Positions 35,405 through 45,676 of a stretch of 64,000 bases of DNA are shown in pieces. The notes below the pieces were generated by a model. It had not been told where the DNA came from. It made no database searches and was given only the letters and a program-made list of their open reading frames with translations. This stretch comes from Paenibacillus tengchongensis (GTDB lineage: Bacteria; Bacillota; Bacilli; Paenibacillales; Paenibacillaceae), in contig NZ_WACP01000006.1 of NCBI RefSeq assembly GCF_008973665.1, positions 62,001 through 126,000 of the forward strand, in the 5' to 3' direction. The translations under genes and the position numbers were made by a program. The first letter of the stretch is position 1. Every line of letters starts with the position of its first letter.

Positions 35405-36388
35405 TCACTCAACTTCGCCGGGCAGCACCCGCTCCGCCGACAGCGTCTCACTGACTGTTCCGAGCTGCAGGCCCTTGGCTCTGATTCCGCGAATCATCCC
35501 TTGCAGAGCCTGCGAGGAGGAGTCGGTCGGGTGCATCAGGATCAGTGTGCCGGGAGCCGCTTTACTGCTGATCTTCTGTACCAGCGACTCGGGCGACGGA
35601 TGGCGCCAGTCCACCGTATCGAGCGTCCACAGTACGGTCTTCAGGCCAAGCGATGCAGCGATCTCCACGGTCTCCTGGTCGAAGTCGCCCGAAGGCGGGG
35701 CGAACCATTTGTTGTCTACGCCGAGACTCTCTTTCAGGAGCGCCTTCGTCTTCTCGATTTCGGCCGTAGCCCGCGCCCGGCTCAGCGTGCTCATATTGGG
35801 GTGCGTGTACGCGTGGTTCTCCAGCTCATGTCCGCGTTTTTGTATCTCCTGCGCCAGCTCGCGGTTCTTCTTCAGCCAGCTGCCGTCCAGAAAAAATGTA
35901 GCCTTGACCTTCTCCTGATCCAGAATATCCAGCATCGGCACCAGATACTCGTTACCCCAGGCCACATTGATCATCAGCGAGACCATCGGCTTGCCGGGAT
36001 TCCCCCGGTAGATCGGCTGCGCACCCAGATCCTCCAGCGAAACCTTCGGTCTAATCTGGCGGACAATCAGCCTCAGACGGTCCTCAGGGCCTTTCAAAAG
36101 CGCATGGCGGTACGTCGCCTCCACATCCACCTCAAGCCCGTTATAGCCGGGTACAGCCTTCCATACCCGATCCACGGCAGCATCCACAGGCGCCGCATTC
36201 AGCTTGGCTGCCTGATCCTCTATCCGCTTGAGCAGATCAGCGTCCCCGCTCTGCAGTTCGTTCCATACCGCGAGCTCTGTCTGCGGCTTGAGATCCGCCA
36301 GCATGTCCTTAATGGGGCCGTCGCTTGAACCCAGGCCGATAACAATGGCCATACAGGCCAGTACAATTGCCGCTTTTTCCGTCTTCAT
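35405..36388 (-). CDS. ylxY: YlxY, polysaccharide deacetylase-like protein with altered active site
   Basis: 327 residues. An N-terminal signal peptide or anchor (AAIVLACMAIVIGLG) is followed by a helical region and a NodB-type deacetylase domain (about 145-320). The zinc His pair survives in HAYTH. The first NodB motif TFDDG, carrying the catalytic Asp, is replaced by MINVAWGNE, so normal deacetylation is doubtful. RCxxP-type WFAPPSGDFD and a late LMHPTD are present. B. subtilis YlxY, at the same place downstream of pnp, has the same family character. Probably exported; function unknown. Confidence 0.92.
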   Translation of the reverse strand: MKTEKAAIVLACMAIVIGLGSSDGPIKDMLADLKPQTELAVWNELQSGDADLLKRIEDQAAKLNAAPVDAAVDRVWKAVPGYNGLEVDVEATYRHALLKGPEDRLRLIVRQIRPKVSLEDLGAQPIYRGNPGKPMVSLMINVAWGNEYLVPMLDILDQEKVKATFFLDGSWLKKNRELAQEIQKRGHELENHAYTHPNMSTLSRARATAEIEKTKALLKESLGVDNKWFAPPSGDFDQETVEIAASLGLKTVLWTLDTVDWRHPSPESLVQKISSKAAPGTLILMHPTDSSSQALQGMIRGIRAKGLQLGTVSETLSAERVLPGEVE

Positions 36389-36542
36389 GACGTCCTGCCT
36401 CCCCGAAGCAACTAGGGCATCTTCCGCGGGCTGCAGAAGACGCTTTGTCCCAGCCTATGAGTCATGTCCGGAAATTATGCGGCTTGGCCGGAGAATAGGA
36501 CAGTCGGAGCGAGCCGGCAGATGTCGCGAATGTCCACACATT

Positions 36543-36578
36543 AAAAAAAGAGCCAGATCGGTAACCGATTCTGTCTCT
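36543..36578 (-). terminator. Intrinsic terminator after pnp
   Basis: AGAG.CAGA.TCGG stem around a three-base loop (36549-36578) with one or two mismatches; seven T follow on the minus strand. Confidence 0.85.
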
Positions 36579-36633
36579 TCTTCCTACTCTTTTATTCCAG
36601 TGGACACATTGCAGTTGGATTTTTAATACATCC

Positions 36634-38736
36634 TTAGGCTTTTGTGCCGCTTTCTGCAGTAAGCACAGCTTTGCGGGACAGATTGACGCGGCCCTGCTGA
36701 TCGATTTCGGTTACCTTGACCGTGATCGTATCCCCGATGGCCACCACATCCTCCACTTTGGCTACTCGTTCCGTAGACAGCTGCGAAATATGCACCAGAC
36801 CGTCTTTACCCGGAATCAGCTCAACAAATGCCCCGAATTTCTCGATCCGTCTGACCGTACCGACATAAATTTCGCCGACCTGGATTTCCTTCACGATGCC
36901 TTCGATAATGCTGCGGGCTTTCTGGTTCATTTCTTCATTAGAAGAAGCGATGAATACACGGCCATCCTGCTCGATGTCGATCTTCACGCCGGTTTCTTCA
37001 ATGATCTTATTGATGATCTTGCCGCCTGCACCGATAACATCACGGATTTTGTCCGGGTTGATGTTCATGATAATGATCTTAGGCGCATACTGCGAGAGGC
37101 TCGTTCTTGGAGCAGAGATGGCTTCCATCATCTTGCCGAGAATGTGCATCCGGCCTTCCTTGGCCTGCTGCAGCGCTTCCTGCAGAATCGCACGGTCGAT
37201 GCCAGCAATCTTGATGTCCATCTGAATCGCCGTAACGCCTTCTGCCGTACCGGCAACCTTGAAGTCCATATCGCCCAGGTGATCTTCCATCCCCTGAATG
37301 TCGGTCAGGATCGAGACATGCTCGCCGTCCTTGATCAGACCCATGGCCACACCGGCAACCGGTGCTTTGATCGGCACGCCCGCATCCATCATAGCCAGAG
37401 TGCTGGCGCAGATGCTGGCCTGGGAAGTCGAACCATTGGATTCAATGACTTCGGAAACAAGGCGGATCGTATACGGGAACTCGGTCTCGCTTGGAATGAC
37501 CTTGGACAGCGCCCGCTCGCCCAAGGCGCCATGGCCGATTTCGCGGCGGCCCGGTGCACGGAGCGGACGGGCTTCCCCTACGCTGAACGGCGGGAAGTTG
37601 TAATGATGCATGAAGCGCTTCGTCTCGGCCGGATCAATTCCGTCGAGAATCTGCACATCGCCGAGCGCGCCAAGGGTGCAGACGCTGAGCGCCTGGGTTT
37701 GTCCACGCGTGAACAGACCGGAGCCGTGGGTACGCGGCAGCAGATTGGTATCGCAATCAATCGGACGGATTTCATCCAGCTTCCGTCCATCCGGACGGAT
37801 TTTGTCATGGGTAATCAGTCTTCTGACTTCTTCCTTGACGATATCATGCAGAACTTCTTTAACATCGCCCACAAGTTCCGGGGTCTCTATGTATTTCTCC
37901 GCGAAATACGAAACCGTCTCGTTGTTCACTTCGTCAATGGCTTCCTGGCGGGCATGCTTCTCGGCGATTCTGACGGCTTCGACCAGACGCGCTTGCGCGA
38001 AGTCGCGAACCTCGTTGTTCACTTCGGCATTGACGGCGTGCAGCTTCACTTCCATCTTTTCTTTGCCGGCGATCTGAACCAGCTCTTCAATGGTAGCTAC
38101 AATCTTGCGGATCTCTTCATGACCGAACATGATCGCTTCCAGCATCACTTCTTCCGGCACCTCGTTGGCTTCCGCTTCTACCATCATAATGGCATCCTTG
38201 GTTCCGGCCACGACAAGATACAGGTCACTGGCTTCCTGCTGCGCAACATCCGGGTTAATGACGAATTCACCGGCAATCCGTCCGACAGAGACTCCGCCGA
38301 TCGGTCCGTCAAACGGAACGTCAGAGATGCTCAGAGCAGCCGAGGTACCGATCATTGCAGCGATATCCGGCGCACAATCCTGATCCACGCTCATCACCAG
38401 ATTCAGCACCTGTACATCATTACGGAAGCCTTCCGGGAAGAGCGGACGGATTGGCCGGTCGGTCAGACGGCTGGACAGAATCGCTTTTTCGCTGGGACGG
38501 CCTTCACGCTTAATGAAACCGCCCGGAATTTTGCCGACGGCATACAGTCTTTCTTCATAATTTACAGTCAGCGGAAAGAAATCAAGATCCTTGGGTTCGC
38601 TGGAGGCTGTAACCGTACACAATACGGCAGTATCGCCGTAACGGACCATAACGGCAGCGTTGGCCTGCTTGGCCAGACGGCCGGTTTCCAGCACGAGGCG
38701 TCTTCCGCCAAGTTGCATTTCCACACGTTTTTCCAT
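36634..38736 (-). CDS. pnp: Polyribonucleotide nucleotidyltransferase (PNPase)
   Basis: 700 residues. Two RNase PH domains (first opening [21 protein letters not shown]; second with [13 protein letters not shown] and DMDFKVAGT) flank an all-alpha domain. A KH domain ([15 protein letters not shown]) and an S1 domain ([15 protein letters not shown]) complete it. It is the 3'-5' phosphorolytic exonuclease of mRNA decay. The start is the ATG at 38736 after GAGGAGGG. It lies downstream of rpsO as in most bacteria, with a structured 306-bp gap. Confidence 0.98.
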   Translation of the reverse strand: MEKRVEMQLGGRRLVLETGRLAKQANAAVMVRYGDTAVLCTVTASSEPKDLDFFPLTVNYEERLYAVGKIPGGFIKREGRPSEKAILSSRLTDRPIRPLFPEGFRNDVQVLNLVMSVDQDCAPDIAAMIGTSAALSISDVPFDGPIGGVSVGRIAGEFVINPDVAQQEASDLYLVVAGTKDAIMMVEAEANEVPEEVMLEAIMFGHEEIRKIVATIEELVQIAGKEKMEVKLHAVNAEVNNEVRDFAQARLVEAVRIAEKHARQEAIDEVNNETVSYFAEKYIETPELVGDVKEVLHDIVKEEVRRLITHDKIRPDGRKLDEIRPIDCDTNLLPRTHGSGLFTRGQTQALSVCTLGALGDVQILDGIDPAETKRFMHHYNFPPFSVGEARPLRAPGRREIGHGALGERALSKVIPSETEFPYTIRLVSEVIESNGSTSQASICASTLAMMDAGVPIKAPVAGVAMGLIKDGEHVSILTDIQGMEDHLGDMDFKVAGTAEGVTAIQMDIKIAGIDRAILQEALQQAKEGRMHILGKMMEAISAPRTSLSQYAPKIIIMNINPDKIRDVIGAGGKIINKIIEETGVKIDIEQDGRVFIASSNEEMNQKARSIIEGIVKEIQVGEIYVGTVRRIEKFGAFVELIPGKDGLVHISQLSTERVAKVEDVVAIGDTITVKVTEIDQQGRVNLSRKAVLTAESGTKA

Positions 38737-39042
38737 AAAGTCCCTCCTCGGGTGGTGATAGACCACCTATAATTACTTTGCAAGCTATTCAAGCGGTCGA
38801 ATGAGACAAAGAATACCTGTTTCCGGGGAAGCCAGGCATTGTATTGTAGCATATCATAAAAGAAGAAACGGCTTGTCCAGCACTAATGCAACAGCCGTTT
38901 GGTTTCTGTGCTTCTTTAAAAGCAAGTCACTGTTAAAGTTTTCCCTAAATTTTCAAAAAGCAACCCGGCTGTCCCGCTGTACCTCATAATTAAGGACATA
39001 CGGTATACAACCAGGCTGCTTTAAGGGTCATCTTATGGAAAA
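38737..39042 (-). other. rpsO-pnp intergenic region with stem-loop
   Basis: 306 bp without a gene. The minus strand has a hairpin AAACGGCT (38893-38900) with AGCCGTTT (38866-38873), followed by CTTCTTTT, which may end the rpsO transcript or act as a pnp leader structure. An imperfect direct repeat, CAGCCTGGTTG / CAGCCGGGTTGC, lies upstream of it. Otherwise nothing recognised. Confidence 0.55.
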
Positions 39043-39312
39043 TTAACGACGCAATCCCAGTTTTTCGATCAGGGCGCTGTAACGACGCACATCTTTGTTC
39101 TTCAGATATGCCAGCAGTTTACGACGTTGTCCAACCATCTTCAAGAGTCCGCGACGGGAATGATGATCCTTCTTGTGCGTACGCAAGTGGTCAGTCAAGT
39201 TTACGATATTTTCCGTAAGGATAGCAACTTGCACCTCAGGGGATCCTGTATCGGATTCATGAGTTTTGTGCTCGCTGATCAATTGTTGTTTACGTTCTTG
39301 AGTCAATGCCAT
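39043..39312 (-). CDS. rpsO: 30S ribosomal protein S15
   Basis: 89 residues, the standard S15 size, starting [16 protein letters not shown] at the ATG 39312, nine bases after AAGGAGGTG. The conserved LTEHL/[22 protein letters not shown] core is present. It binds the 16S rRNA central domain early in 30S assembly. It has its own extended -10 promoter just after ribF and a leader of about 100 bases, and pnp follows. Confidence 0.98.
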   Translation of the reverse strand: MALTQERKQQLISEHKTHESDTGSPEVQVAILTENIVNLTDHLRTHKKDHHSRRGLLKMVGQRRKLLAYLKNKDVRRYSALIEKLGLRR

Positions 39313-39415
39313 CCTGTTCACCTCCTTCATTATAATCGCCAATGGCCTCGTAACCGTCGGTGAGAACGGGCAACCAAGCCAAGGTTATGATGCTGTCTTT
39401 CCAGCAACGTTAATC

Positions 39416-39444
39416 AGTATAGCATTTCCGCCATCAAAAGTAAA
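39416..39444 (-). promoter_or_regulatory. Sigma-A promoter of rpsO
   Basis: Minus strand TTTACT (39439-39444), 17-bp spacer, TATACT (39416-39421), with TG one base before the -10 (extended -10). Confidence 0.7.
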
Positions 39445-39452
39445 CGTCATGT

Positions 39453-40400
39453 TTATGAATGATAACCGAGCAGCCGCTTGGCGGTTTCCGCATCCTCGGC
39501 AATCTGCGCGATCAGCGCATCGATGGAGGGAAACTTGCGTTCCGGGCGGATGAAATCCACCAGCTCCACCCGGAGCTCCTGTCCATAAATGTCTGCGGCA
39601 AAATCGAACAGATGCACTTCGAAGCTCGGTGCGCTGACCCCTTCATGAAAGGTCGGCTTCACGCCGACGTTCATGACACCGTGCAAGACGTCCCCGAGGT
39701 GATGGACCTTTACGGCGTACACGCCTTTGGCAGGGACCACGTACCGATCTTCGAGCTGCAGATTAGCCGTCGGAAAACCGATGGTCCGTCCGCGCTTCTC
39801 GCCGTGGCCGACCGTTCCCCGGAGATGGTAGAAGCGGCCGAACCAGGCGTTGGCCTGCTGCATATCCCCGGCCTGCAGGCTCTTGCGAATGCCTGAGCTG
39901 CTGACCTTCTCGCCGGCAAGCAGGTATGGAGGTGTTGTCTCCACTTTCATGACGCCGCCGCCCAGCTCGCGGAGCATATCGGCATCGCCTTCGCCTTTGT
40001 ATCCGAAGCGGTAGTCAAAGCCGACCACCGCCGTAGAAATCTGCAGCGGGAGCAGCATGCCCGTAACGAAATCCCGAGGGCTGACCCGGGAGAGCTCCGG
40101 ATTAAATTCAATAATATATAATAGATCGACGCCCATTGCGGCCAGCAGTTCCTGCTTGTCCCGCGGCGGCGTCAAATATCCGTCGTAATCGCCCCGGCCC
40201 ATCACATCCTTCGGATGGGGATGGAAGGTAATGACTGCCGCAGGCACCCCTTCCCGGCGGGCCAGCGCTACAGCGGTGGAGATGACGCTGGCATGCCCGC
40301 GGTGCAGTCCGTCGAACTGCCCGAGCGCGGCCACCTGCGGCTGTGCCCATTGCGCCGTGGTCTCCGGCGGCATTGGATAGCTTAAATTAATCGTTCTCAC
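39453..40400 (-). CDS. ribF: Bifunctional riboflavin kinase/FAD synthetase
   Basis: 315 residues. The N-terminal FAD synthetase domain shows FDGLHRGH (near 31) and the C-terminal flavokinase domain shows GRTIGFPTANL (near 207). It converts riboflavin to FMN and FAD. Start taken as the GTG at 40400, eight bases after AGGTGA; a second GTG at 40412 lies inside the Shine-Dalgarno region and is unlikely. The order truB-ribF-rpsO is conserved. No FMN riboswitch is present here. Confidence 0.96.
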   Translation of the reverse strand: MRTINLSYPMPPETTAQWAQPQVAALGQFDGLHRGHASVISTAVALARREGVPAAVITFHPHPKDVMGRGDYDGYLTPPRDKQELLAAMGVDLLYIIEFNPELSRVSPRDFVTGMLLPLQISTAVVGFDYRFGYKGEGDADMLRELGGGVMKVETTPPYLLAGEKVSSSGIRKSLQAGDMQQANAWFGRFYHLRGTVGHGEKRGRTIGFPTANLQLEDRYVVPAKGVYAVKVHHLGDVLHGVMNVGVKPTFHEGVSAPSFEVHLFDFAADIYGQELRVELVDFIRPERKFPSIDALIAQIAEDAETAKRLLGYHS

Positions 40401-40437
40401 GCTGCTTCTCACCTACACTTCATAAGTAAAATTACGC

Positions 40438-41352
40438 TTATGCCTGAGCGAACACCTTCACTGGAGCGATCGCGCCGGCTTCATCCCGTTCATAAATGCC
40501 CAGGAATTCTCCCGAAGGATCATACAGCCGGAAATGGCCGCCATTTCCCACTTCTGGCGTAACCGCCCGGAGTGAGAGCCGCTGCCCCTGCAAAGCGGCT
40601 TTCTTCTTCTCCTCGGTCACCGTGTGCCGGGGCAAGTGGGCAATCGCCTCATCGGCTGCAATCAGGAAGTCCTGCAGCGTTCCGGCAGCTTTATACTCGG
40701 CAATCTGCTCCAGCGTCAGACAACGGCTGGCGGGAATGCCGCCGGACATGGTCCGCGTCAGGCTCACCATCACCCCGGGAAGACCCAGCGCCTTGCCGAT
40801 ATCTACGCAGAGGGTGCGGATATATGTACCCTTGGAGCACTTGACGCGAAAGGTAATATCGGGATAATTGCCACTGTAGACCATCCCGGTCATTTCGATT
40901 TCATAAATCTCCACTTCACGGCTTTTGCGTTCCACCGTCTTGCCTTCTCTGGCGAGCTCATAGAGCCGTTTGCCGTCCACCTTCACGGCCGAATACATCG
41001 GCGGAACCTGCGAGATGGTGCCCACAAAAGCCTGAAGCACGGCCTGCACCTGGGATTGGTTAACATGCACCTCGTCCACAGACTCGGTAATTGTACCGGT
41101 CATGTCCTCTGTATCACTGGACAAGCCCAGCCTCAGGGTTGCCACATATTCCTTTGGAAGCTCCTGGATATATTCGACCACGCGGGTCGCCCGTCCCAGG
41201 CAGATCGGGAGTACTCCCGTCACCATCGGGTCCAGCGTTCCCGTGTGGCCAATCCGCTTCATCCCGAGAATCCGCCGCGCCTTGGCCACGACATCATGCG
41301 AGGTGAAGCCGGCCGGTTTGTATACGGCGAGGACGCCTGTAAGTTCACTCAT
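40438..41352 (-). CDS. truB: tRNA pseudouridine(55) synthase
   Basis: 304 residues with the TruB catalytic motif GHTGTLDP (Asp near residue 41), the KxY-type YKPAGFTSHDVV opening, and a C-terminal PUA-like region. It makes pseudouridine 55 in the T-loop of tRNAs. The ATG at 41352 overlaps the nrnA stop codon (ATGA), showing translational coupling. Confidence 0.97.
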   Translation of the reverse strand: MSELTGVLAVYKPAGFTSHDVVAKARRILGMKRIGHTGTLDPMVTGVLPICLGRATRVVEYIQELPKEYVATLRLGLSSDTEDMTGTITESVDEVHVNQSQVQAVLQAFVGTISQVPPMYSAVKVDGKRLYELAREGKTVERKSREVEIYEIEMTGMVYSGNYPDITFRVKCSKGTYIRTLCVDIGKALGLPGVMVSLTRTMSGGIPASRCLTLEQIAEYKAAGTLQDFLIAADEAIAHLPRHTVTEEKKKAALQGQRLSLRAVTPEVGNGGHFRLYDPSGEFLGIYERDEAGAIAPVKVFAQA

Positions 41353-42326
41353 AAATGCCGCTTAACCTCCTCGAGCACAAGCGGAATCGCCTGTGCCAGC
41401 GGAGCGTCAATCCGCGCCCCTGCAGCCCGCGTATGCCCCCCGCCGCCGAAGACCTGCGCCAAAGCCGCAACATCCACTTTGCCGGCGGAACGCAGGCTGG
41501 CTTTTACAGCTTGTCCATTAATCTCTTTAAAAAGGATACCTACCTCAACGCCGCGGATATTGCGCGGATAATTGACGATCCCTTCCAGATCTTCATTCGC
41601 CGCCCCGCAATCCACCATATCCTGCGGAGTCACAGACACCCAGGCAATCTGTCCGTCCTCAGACATTTCCAGCGTGCTTAAGGCTCGCTGCAGCACCTTC
41701 ACCTGGGCCAGCGTCATCTCCTCCAGCAGCGTCTCCGCCAGCAGGGGGCCGTTGACGCCCATGGCCAGCAGTTCAGACACAGCGGCCATTACTTTCGGGG
41801 ATGTATTGGTATAGCGGAACCCGCCGGTATCCGTCAACAGCCCGGTATAGATGGCGGTGGCGATATTCAGATCCCACTGCACCTGAAACGTCTTCAGCAG
41901 GTCGAACAAAATTTCGGCAGTCGCAGCCGCGTCCGGCTTGATCAGCGTGACGGAACCATATCCGTTGTTGGTGGGATGATGATCGATATTAACGATAAGA
42001 CAGTCATCCGCAAAATAGTTCCGGGTCAACCCGACGCGCTGAAAATCGGCGCAGTCCACACAGATTACATGGCTGAACTTCCGGCTCAATCCGCCATCGG
42101 CCATGTTGAGGATCTCGTCGGCATGCCATAGATATTTCATCCGCTGCGGAATCGGCCCCTCGTTCAGCATGGTGTATTTTTTGCCCAGACATGAGAGAAG
42201 CCAGCCCACCGCTAGGGTGGAGCTGACTGCATCTCCGTCCGGCTGAACATGCGACACTACAAGGTAATCGTCGTGTTCCAGCAGAAACTCACGGGTCTGC
42301 CGGAGACTTTGTTCATAGCTCTGCAT
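41349..42326 (-). CDS. nrnA: DHH-family oligoribonuclease / pAp phosphatase NrnA
   Basis: 325 residues of the DHH/DHHA1 family: SHVQPDGDA (near 25) supplies metal ligands, CVDCAD is near 92, the signature IDHHPTNN near 121, and the DHHA1 GGGHTRAAGARI near 298. NrnA degrades short oligonucleotides to mononucleotides and dephosphorylates pAp. It lies between rbfA and truB, 15 bp after rbfA, and overlaps truB. Confidence 0.95.
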   Translation of the reverse strand: MQSYEQSLRQTREFLLEHDDYLVVSHVQPDGDAVSSTLAVGWLLSCLGKKYTMLNEGPIPQRMKYLWHADEILNMADGGLSRKFSHVICVDCADFQRVGLTRNYFADDCLIVNIDHHPTNNGYGSVTLIKPDAAATAEILFDLLKTFQVQWDLNIATAIYTGLLTDTGGFRYTNTSPKVMAAVSELLAMGVNGPLLAETLLEEMTLAQVKVLQRALSTLEMSEDGQIAWVSVTPQDMVDCGAANEDLEGIVNYPRNIRGVEVGILFKEINGQAVKASLRSAGKVDVAALAQVFGGGGHTRAAGARIDAPLAQAIPLVLEEVKRHL

Positions 42327-42341
42327 TCGCCGTCTCCTTTA

Positions 42342-42701
42342 TTAATCCTGGCGCTCTTCGTTCTTGCCGATTTCACCGAGCAGCTTCTCGATATGACTGC
42401 CGTAAGCTACGGATTCATCAAACTTGAAGATCAGCTCCGGTGTATGACGCAGGCGGATCGCTTTTCCCAGCTCGGAGCGGAGAAAGCCGTTCGCTTTCTC
42501 AATCGCTTTAAGCGAGGAAGCCTGCTGCTCCGCGTCACCGAAGACGCTCAGGTATACTTTGGCCTGCGACAGATCGCTTGTCACGTCGACGCCGGTCACT
42601 GTAACGAACCCGACACGCGGGTCCTTAAGTCCGGTCTGGATGAGCTGGCTGAGCTCTTTCTTGATCTGCTCGCCAACCCGTCCGGCTCTGATTTTGGACA
42701 T
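42342..42701 (-). CDS. rbfA: Ribosome-binding factor A
   Basis: 119 residues, typical size, with the RbfA opening IRAGRVGEQIKKELSQLI, DPRVGFVTVTGVDVTSDLS and RLRHTPELIFKFDES. It aids 16S rRNA 5'-end maturation and cold adaptation. It follows infB by 19 bp. The ylxP gene that separates infB and rbfA in B. subtilis is absent. Confidence 0.97.
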   Translation of the reverse strand: MSKIRAGRVGEQIKKELSQLIQTGLKDPRVGFVTVTGVDVTSDLSQAKVYLSVFGDAEQQASSLKAIEKANGFLRSELGKAIRLRHTPELIFKFDESVAYGSHIEKLLGEIGKNEERQD

Positions 42702-42720
42702 TATGCATTCACCTCTTCGC

Positions 42721-45360
42721 TTAGCGCTCTACCTTCTCCATGATGAACGCTTCAATGATGTCACCCACTTGGATGTCATTATAGCGTTCCAAAGTTATGC
42801 CGCATTCAAACCCTTGCGACACTTCTTTGGCATCGTCTTTATAGCGCTTCAGAGTGTCAACCTTGCCTTCATGCACCACGATACCCCCGCGGATCAGGCG
42901 CAGCTCGGCATTGCGGGAAATTTTGCCGTCGATAACCATACAGCCCGCGATGTTGCCCACTTTGCTGATTTTGAAGATATTGCGCACTTCGGCATGACCG
43001 ATAATATTCTCTTTGAAGACCGGATCGAGCATGCCCTTCATGGCGCTCTCGATTTCTTCAATTACGTTGTAAATGATGTTGTGCAGGCGTACATCCACCT
43101 TCTCCTGTTCGGCAGCCGCTTTGGTCTGCGTATCCGGACGAACGTTGAAGCCGATCACAATGGCGTTGGAGGCCGCAGCCAGCGTAATGTCGGATTCGGT
43201 AATGGCACCGGCTCCGCTGTGGATTATCTTCACGCGCACGCCTTCCACTTCGATCTTGGCAAGCGAGCCTTTAAGGGCTTCAACCGAACCTTGCACGTCG
43301 GCTTTGATAATGACGTTGAGGTCTTTGATCTCGCCTTCCTTGATGTGCTTGAACAGGTCGTCGAGCGTAACCCGGGTATTCGTATTCAGCTCGGATTGAC
43401 GGTGCGAGATCGAACGGCGGTCGGCGATGGCGCGCGCTTTGCGCTCGTCCTCGAAGGCCATGAACGGATCGCCCGCTCCCGGCACTTCCGTAAGGCCGGT
43501 AATTTCCACCGGTGTGGAAGGACCCGCTTCCTTGATCTTGCGGCCTTTGTCGTTGACCATGGCGCGGACGCGGCCGAAGCAGTTGCCGGCTACAAATGCG
43601 TCCCCAACCTTCAGCGTACCGTTCTGCACGAGTATGCGGGCAACCGGACCGCGGTTCTTGTCCAGCTCCGCTTCAATGACTGTACCGCGCGCACGCTTGT
43701 CTGGGTTGGCTTTGTATTCGTTGACTTCGGCAACCAGCAGAATCATTTCCAGCAGCTCTTCCAGATTGATGCGCTGCTTCGCGGACAGGTTAACGAAGAT
43801 CGTATCGCCGCCCCACTCTTCCGGTACCAGCTCATAGTTGGTCAGTTCCTGCTTGACACGGTCCGGATCGGCGCCCGGTTTATCGATTTTGTTGACAGCG
43901 ACAATGATCGGCAGAGCAGCAGCCTTGGCATGGTTGATCGCTTCCACCGTCTGCGGCATTACGCCGTCATCAGCTGCAACCACGATAATTGTCATGTCGG
44001 TTACTTGCGCACCGCGCGCACGCATGGCGGTAAACGCTTCGTGGCCCGGAGTATCGAGGAAGGTGATCTTCTTGTTGTTGATCTCCACCTGATAGGCACC
44101 GATATGCTGGGTAATGCCGCCGGCTTCTCCGCCGGTTACATTCGTGGAACGGATAGCGTCAAGCAGTGTGGTTTTACCATGGTCAACGTGACCCATGATC
44201 GTTACTACCGGAGGACGGGACTGCAGCTCCTCCTCGGAGTCATTCTCTTCCACATTCTCAAAGGTGTCCTCGTCGACCGGAATCTTCACTTCCACCTCTA
44301 CGCCGAATTCGCCGGCAAGCAGTTGAATGGTCTCGATGTCCAGCTCCTGGTTGATGGTTGCCATTACGCCCATCAGGATCAGCTTCTTGATTACTTCCGA
44401 AGCATCTTTATGGAGCAGCTTGGCGGTCTCGCCGACCGTCATATTGCCGCGCACAATAATCTTCTTCGGTGTATTGTCGATCTTCTCGCGGCGCTCAGTC
44501 TGCTGCTGGTTTCTGCCGCGGTTATTCTTATTATTGCCCGGACGGCCGCGGAAGTTGTTGCCGCCTTTGCCGTCTTCGAACCGCTTCTGGTTTCCGTTGC
44601 CCGCTCTGCCGCCGGGCACATTCTTCTTCTGGTTGCGGTCGCCGCCGCGCGAGAAGTCCTGCGCCGGCTGGCCGCCGCGTCCATCGTTGCGGGGAGCGCT
44701 GCTTTGCGGACGGTCATTGCTGCGCGACGGGCCGCCTTGACCCTGCGGACGTCCGCCCTGCGAGCCTTGCGGACGGTTGCCGCCGCCTTGCTGTCCACCC
44801 TGCGGACGGTTGCCGCCACCTTGGCCGCCCTGCGGGCGGTTGCCGCCTTGGGAACCTTGTGGACGGTTGCCGCCGCCTTGGCCGCCCTGCGGACGGTTGC
44901 CGCCTTGCGAGCTGCCTTGCGGACGGTTGCCGCCTTGCGGGCGGTTTCCTCCTTGCGAACTTCCTTGCGGACGGGAATTCTGTCCGTTTCCTGATGGTCG
45001 GCGGGAATCTTGTCCGCTCTGTGGCCTTTGTGACGTTGTCGATTGGTTGTTGTTATGGTTACTGTTCATACCTACCTGCTTTTCCGATTGTATTTTGTTG
45101 GCATTTTGCGGCTCTGCAGTTGCATGCACTGCAGTTGGACGGCTGCTGGCACCGCCCTCCCGCTTGGCTGCCGCGTTCGATTTAATGTCCTTGAAGAATT
45201 GTTCCACTTTGGATACGGAGTCGTTCTCCATCACACTCATATGGTTATTCACAGGAACATTCAAACGCTTCAGAATAGTAATAATTTCTTTGCTGCTCAT
45301 GTTCAGCGATTTTGCATATTCATACACGCGCAGTTTATCTTTGTTATCTTCTTTAGTCAA
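42721..45360 (-). CDS. infB: Translation initiation factor IF-2
   Basis: 879 residues from the TTG at 45360 (GGAGG eight bases upstream, overlapping rplGA by eight bases). An N-terminal IF2N subdomain ([16 protein letters not shown]) is followed by a Gly/Asn/Arg/Pro/Gln repeat region (about 128-210), a second IF2N domain, and the GTPase. The GTPase shows GHVDHGKTT (G1), DTPGHEAF (G3) and NKIDKP (G4). Domains II-IV, which bind fMet-tRNA, complete it. It brings initiator tRNA to the 30S subunit. The repeats are unusually regular, with seven NRPQG units. Confidence 0.98.
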   Translation of the reverse strand: MTKEDNKDKLRVYEYAKSLNMSSKEIITILKRLNVPVNNHMSVMENDSVSKVEQFFKDIKSNAAAKREGGASSRPTAVHATAEPQNANKIQSEKQVGMNSNHNNNQSTTSQRPQSGQDSRRPSGNGQNSRPQGSSQGGNRPQGGNRPQGSSQGGNRPQGGQGGGNRPQGSQGGNRPQGGQGGGNRPQGGQQGGGNRPQGSQGGRPQGQGGPSRSNDRPQSSAPRNDGRGGQPAQDFSRGGDRNQKKNVPGGRAGNGNQKRFEDGKGGNNFRGRPGNNKNNRGRNQQQTERREKIDNTPKKIIVRGNMTVGETAKLLHKDASEVIKKLILMGVMATINQELDIETIQLLAGEFGVEVEVKIPVDEDTFENVEENDSEEELQSRPPVVTIMGHVDHGKTTLLDAIRSTNVTGGEAGGITQHIGAYQVEINNKKITFLDTPGHEAFTAMRARGAQVTDMTIIVVAADDGVMPQTVEAINHAKAAALPIIVAVNKIDKPGADPDRVKQELTNYELVPEEWGGDTIFVNLSAKQRINLEELLEMILLVAEVNEYKANPDKRARGTVIEAELDKNRGPVARILVQNGTLKVGDAFVAGNCFGRVRAMVNDKGRKIKEAGPSTPVEITGLTEVPGAGDPFMAFEDERKARAIADRRSISHRQSELNTNTRVTLDDLFKHIKEGEIKDLNVIIKADVQGSVEALKGSLAKIEVEGVRVKIIHSGAGAITESDITLAAASNAIVIGFNVRPDTQTKAAAEQEKVDVRLHNIIYNVIEEIESAMKGMLDPVFKENIIGHAEVRNIFKISKVGNIAGCMVIDGKISRNAELRLIRGGIVVHEGKVDTLKRYKDDAKEVSQGFECGITLERYNDIQVGDIIEAFIMEKVER
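44730..44985 (-). repeat. Tandem coding repeat in infB (Gly-Asn-Arg-Pro-Gln units)
   Basis: About 250 bp of imperfect short repeats within infB encode units such as [15 protein letters not shown] and [10 protein letters not shown]. The minus-strand codon pattern repeats nearly exactly, which makes it prone to slippage in multiples of three. Confidence 0.9.
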
Positions 45361-45676
45361 TAACTCCACCTCCGACTGTATCTCCGAACGCCTTGGAGAC
45401 CATTTCCGCGAATCCTTTGTCCGTAACGGCCAGCACTACGCGCTGGTCTTTACCAATGCTTGCACCGAGCTCATCCCGGTCAGATGCGATGACTAGTGGA
45501 ATATCGTATGTTCCGCATTTATCGCGAAACTTTTTTTGGGTATTATCTGAAGCGTCACCTGCTAAAACGACCAGCTTCGCTTCCGATGAACGTACGGCTT
45601 TCAGTACGCTCTCGTCGCCGGTGACAATCTTGCCTGCCCTCATGGCAAGCCCTAAATAAGATAGCGCCTTACTCAT
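45353..45676 (-). CDS. rplGA: L7Ae-family ribosomal protein (YlxQ/RplGA)
   Basis: 107 residues, L7Ae/L30e fold ([26 protein letters not shown] opening, [10 protein letters not shown]). It is a kink-turn RNA-binding protein found in the nusA-infB operon of Bacillota. The ATG at 45676 overlaps the ylxR stop by eight bases, and its end overlaps the infB start, so the three are coupled. Confidence 0.93.
   Translation of the reverse strand: MSKALSYLGLAMRAGKIVTGDESVLKAVRSSEAKLVVLAGDASDNTQKKFRDKCGTYDIPLVIASDRDELGASIGKDQRVVLAVTDKGFAEMVSKAFGDTVGGGVID

Noticed and set aside
36790..38772. Long plus-strand open frame opposite pnp (about 660 codons)
   Set aside because: Antisense shadow of the complete PNPase gene, His/Asp/Asn/Arg-rich nonsense composition.
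44730..44985. Regular repeats considered as a CRISPR array
   Set aside because: Unit spacing is irregular and in phase with infB codons; there are no unique spacers or cas genes.
42559..44994. Very long open frame on the plus strand opposite infB (over 800 codons)
   Set aside because: It is antisense to a fully conserved IF-2 gene and reflects GC-skewed codon use and the infB repeats; no family similarity or ribosome binding site was seen.
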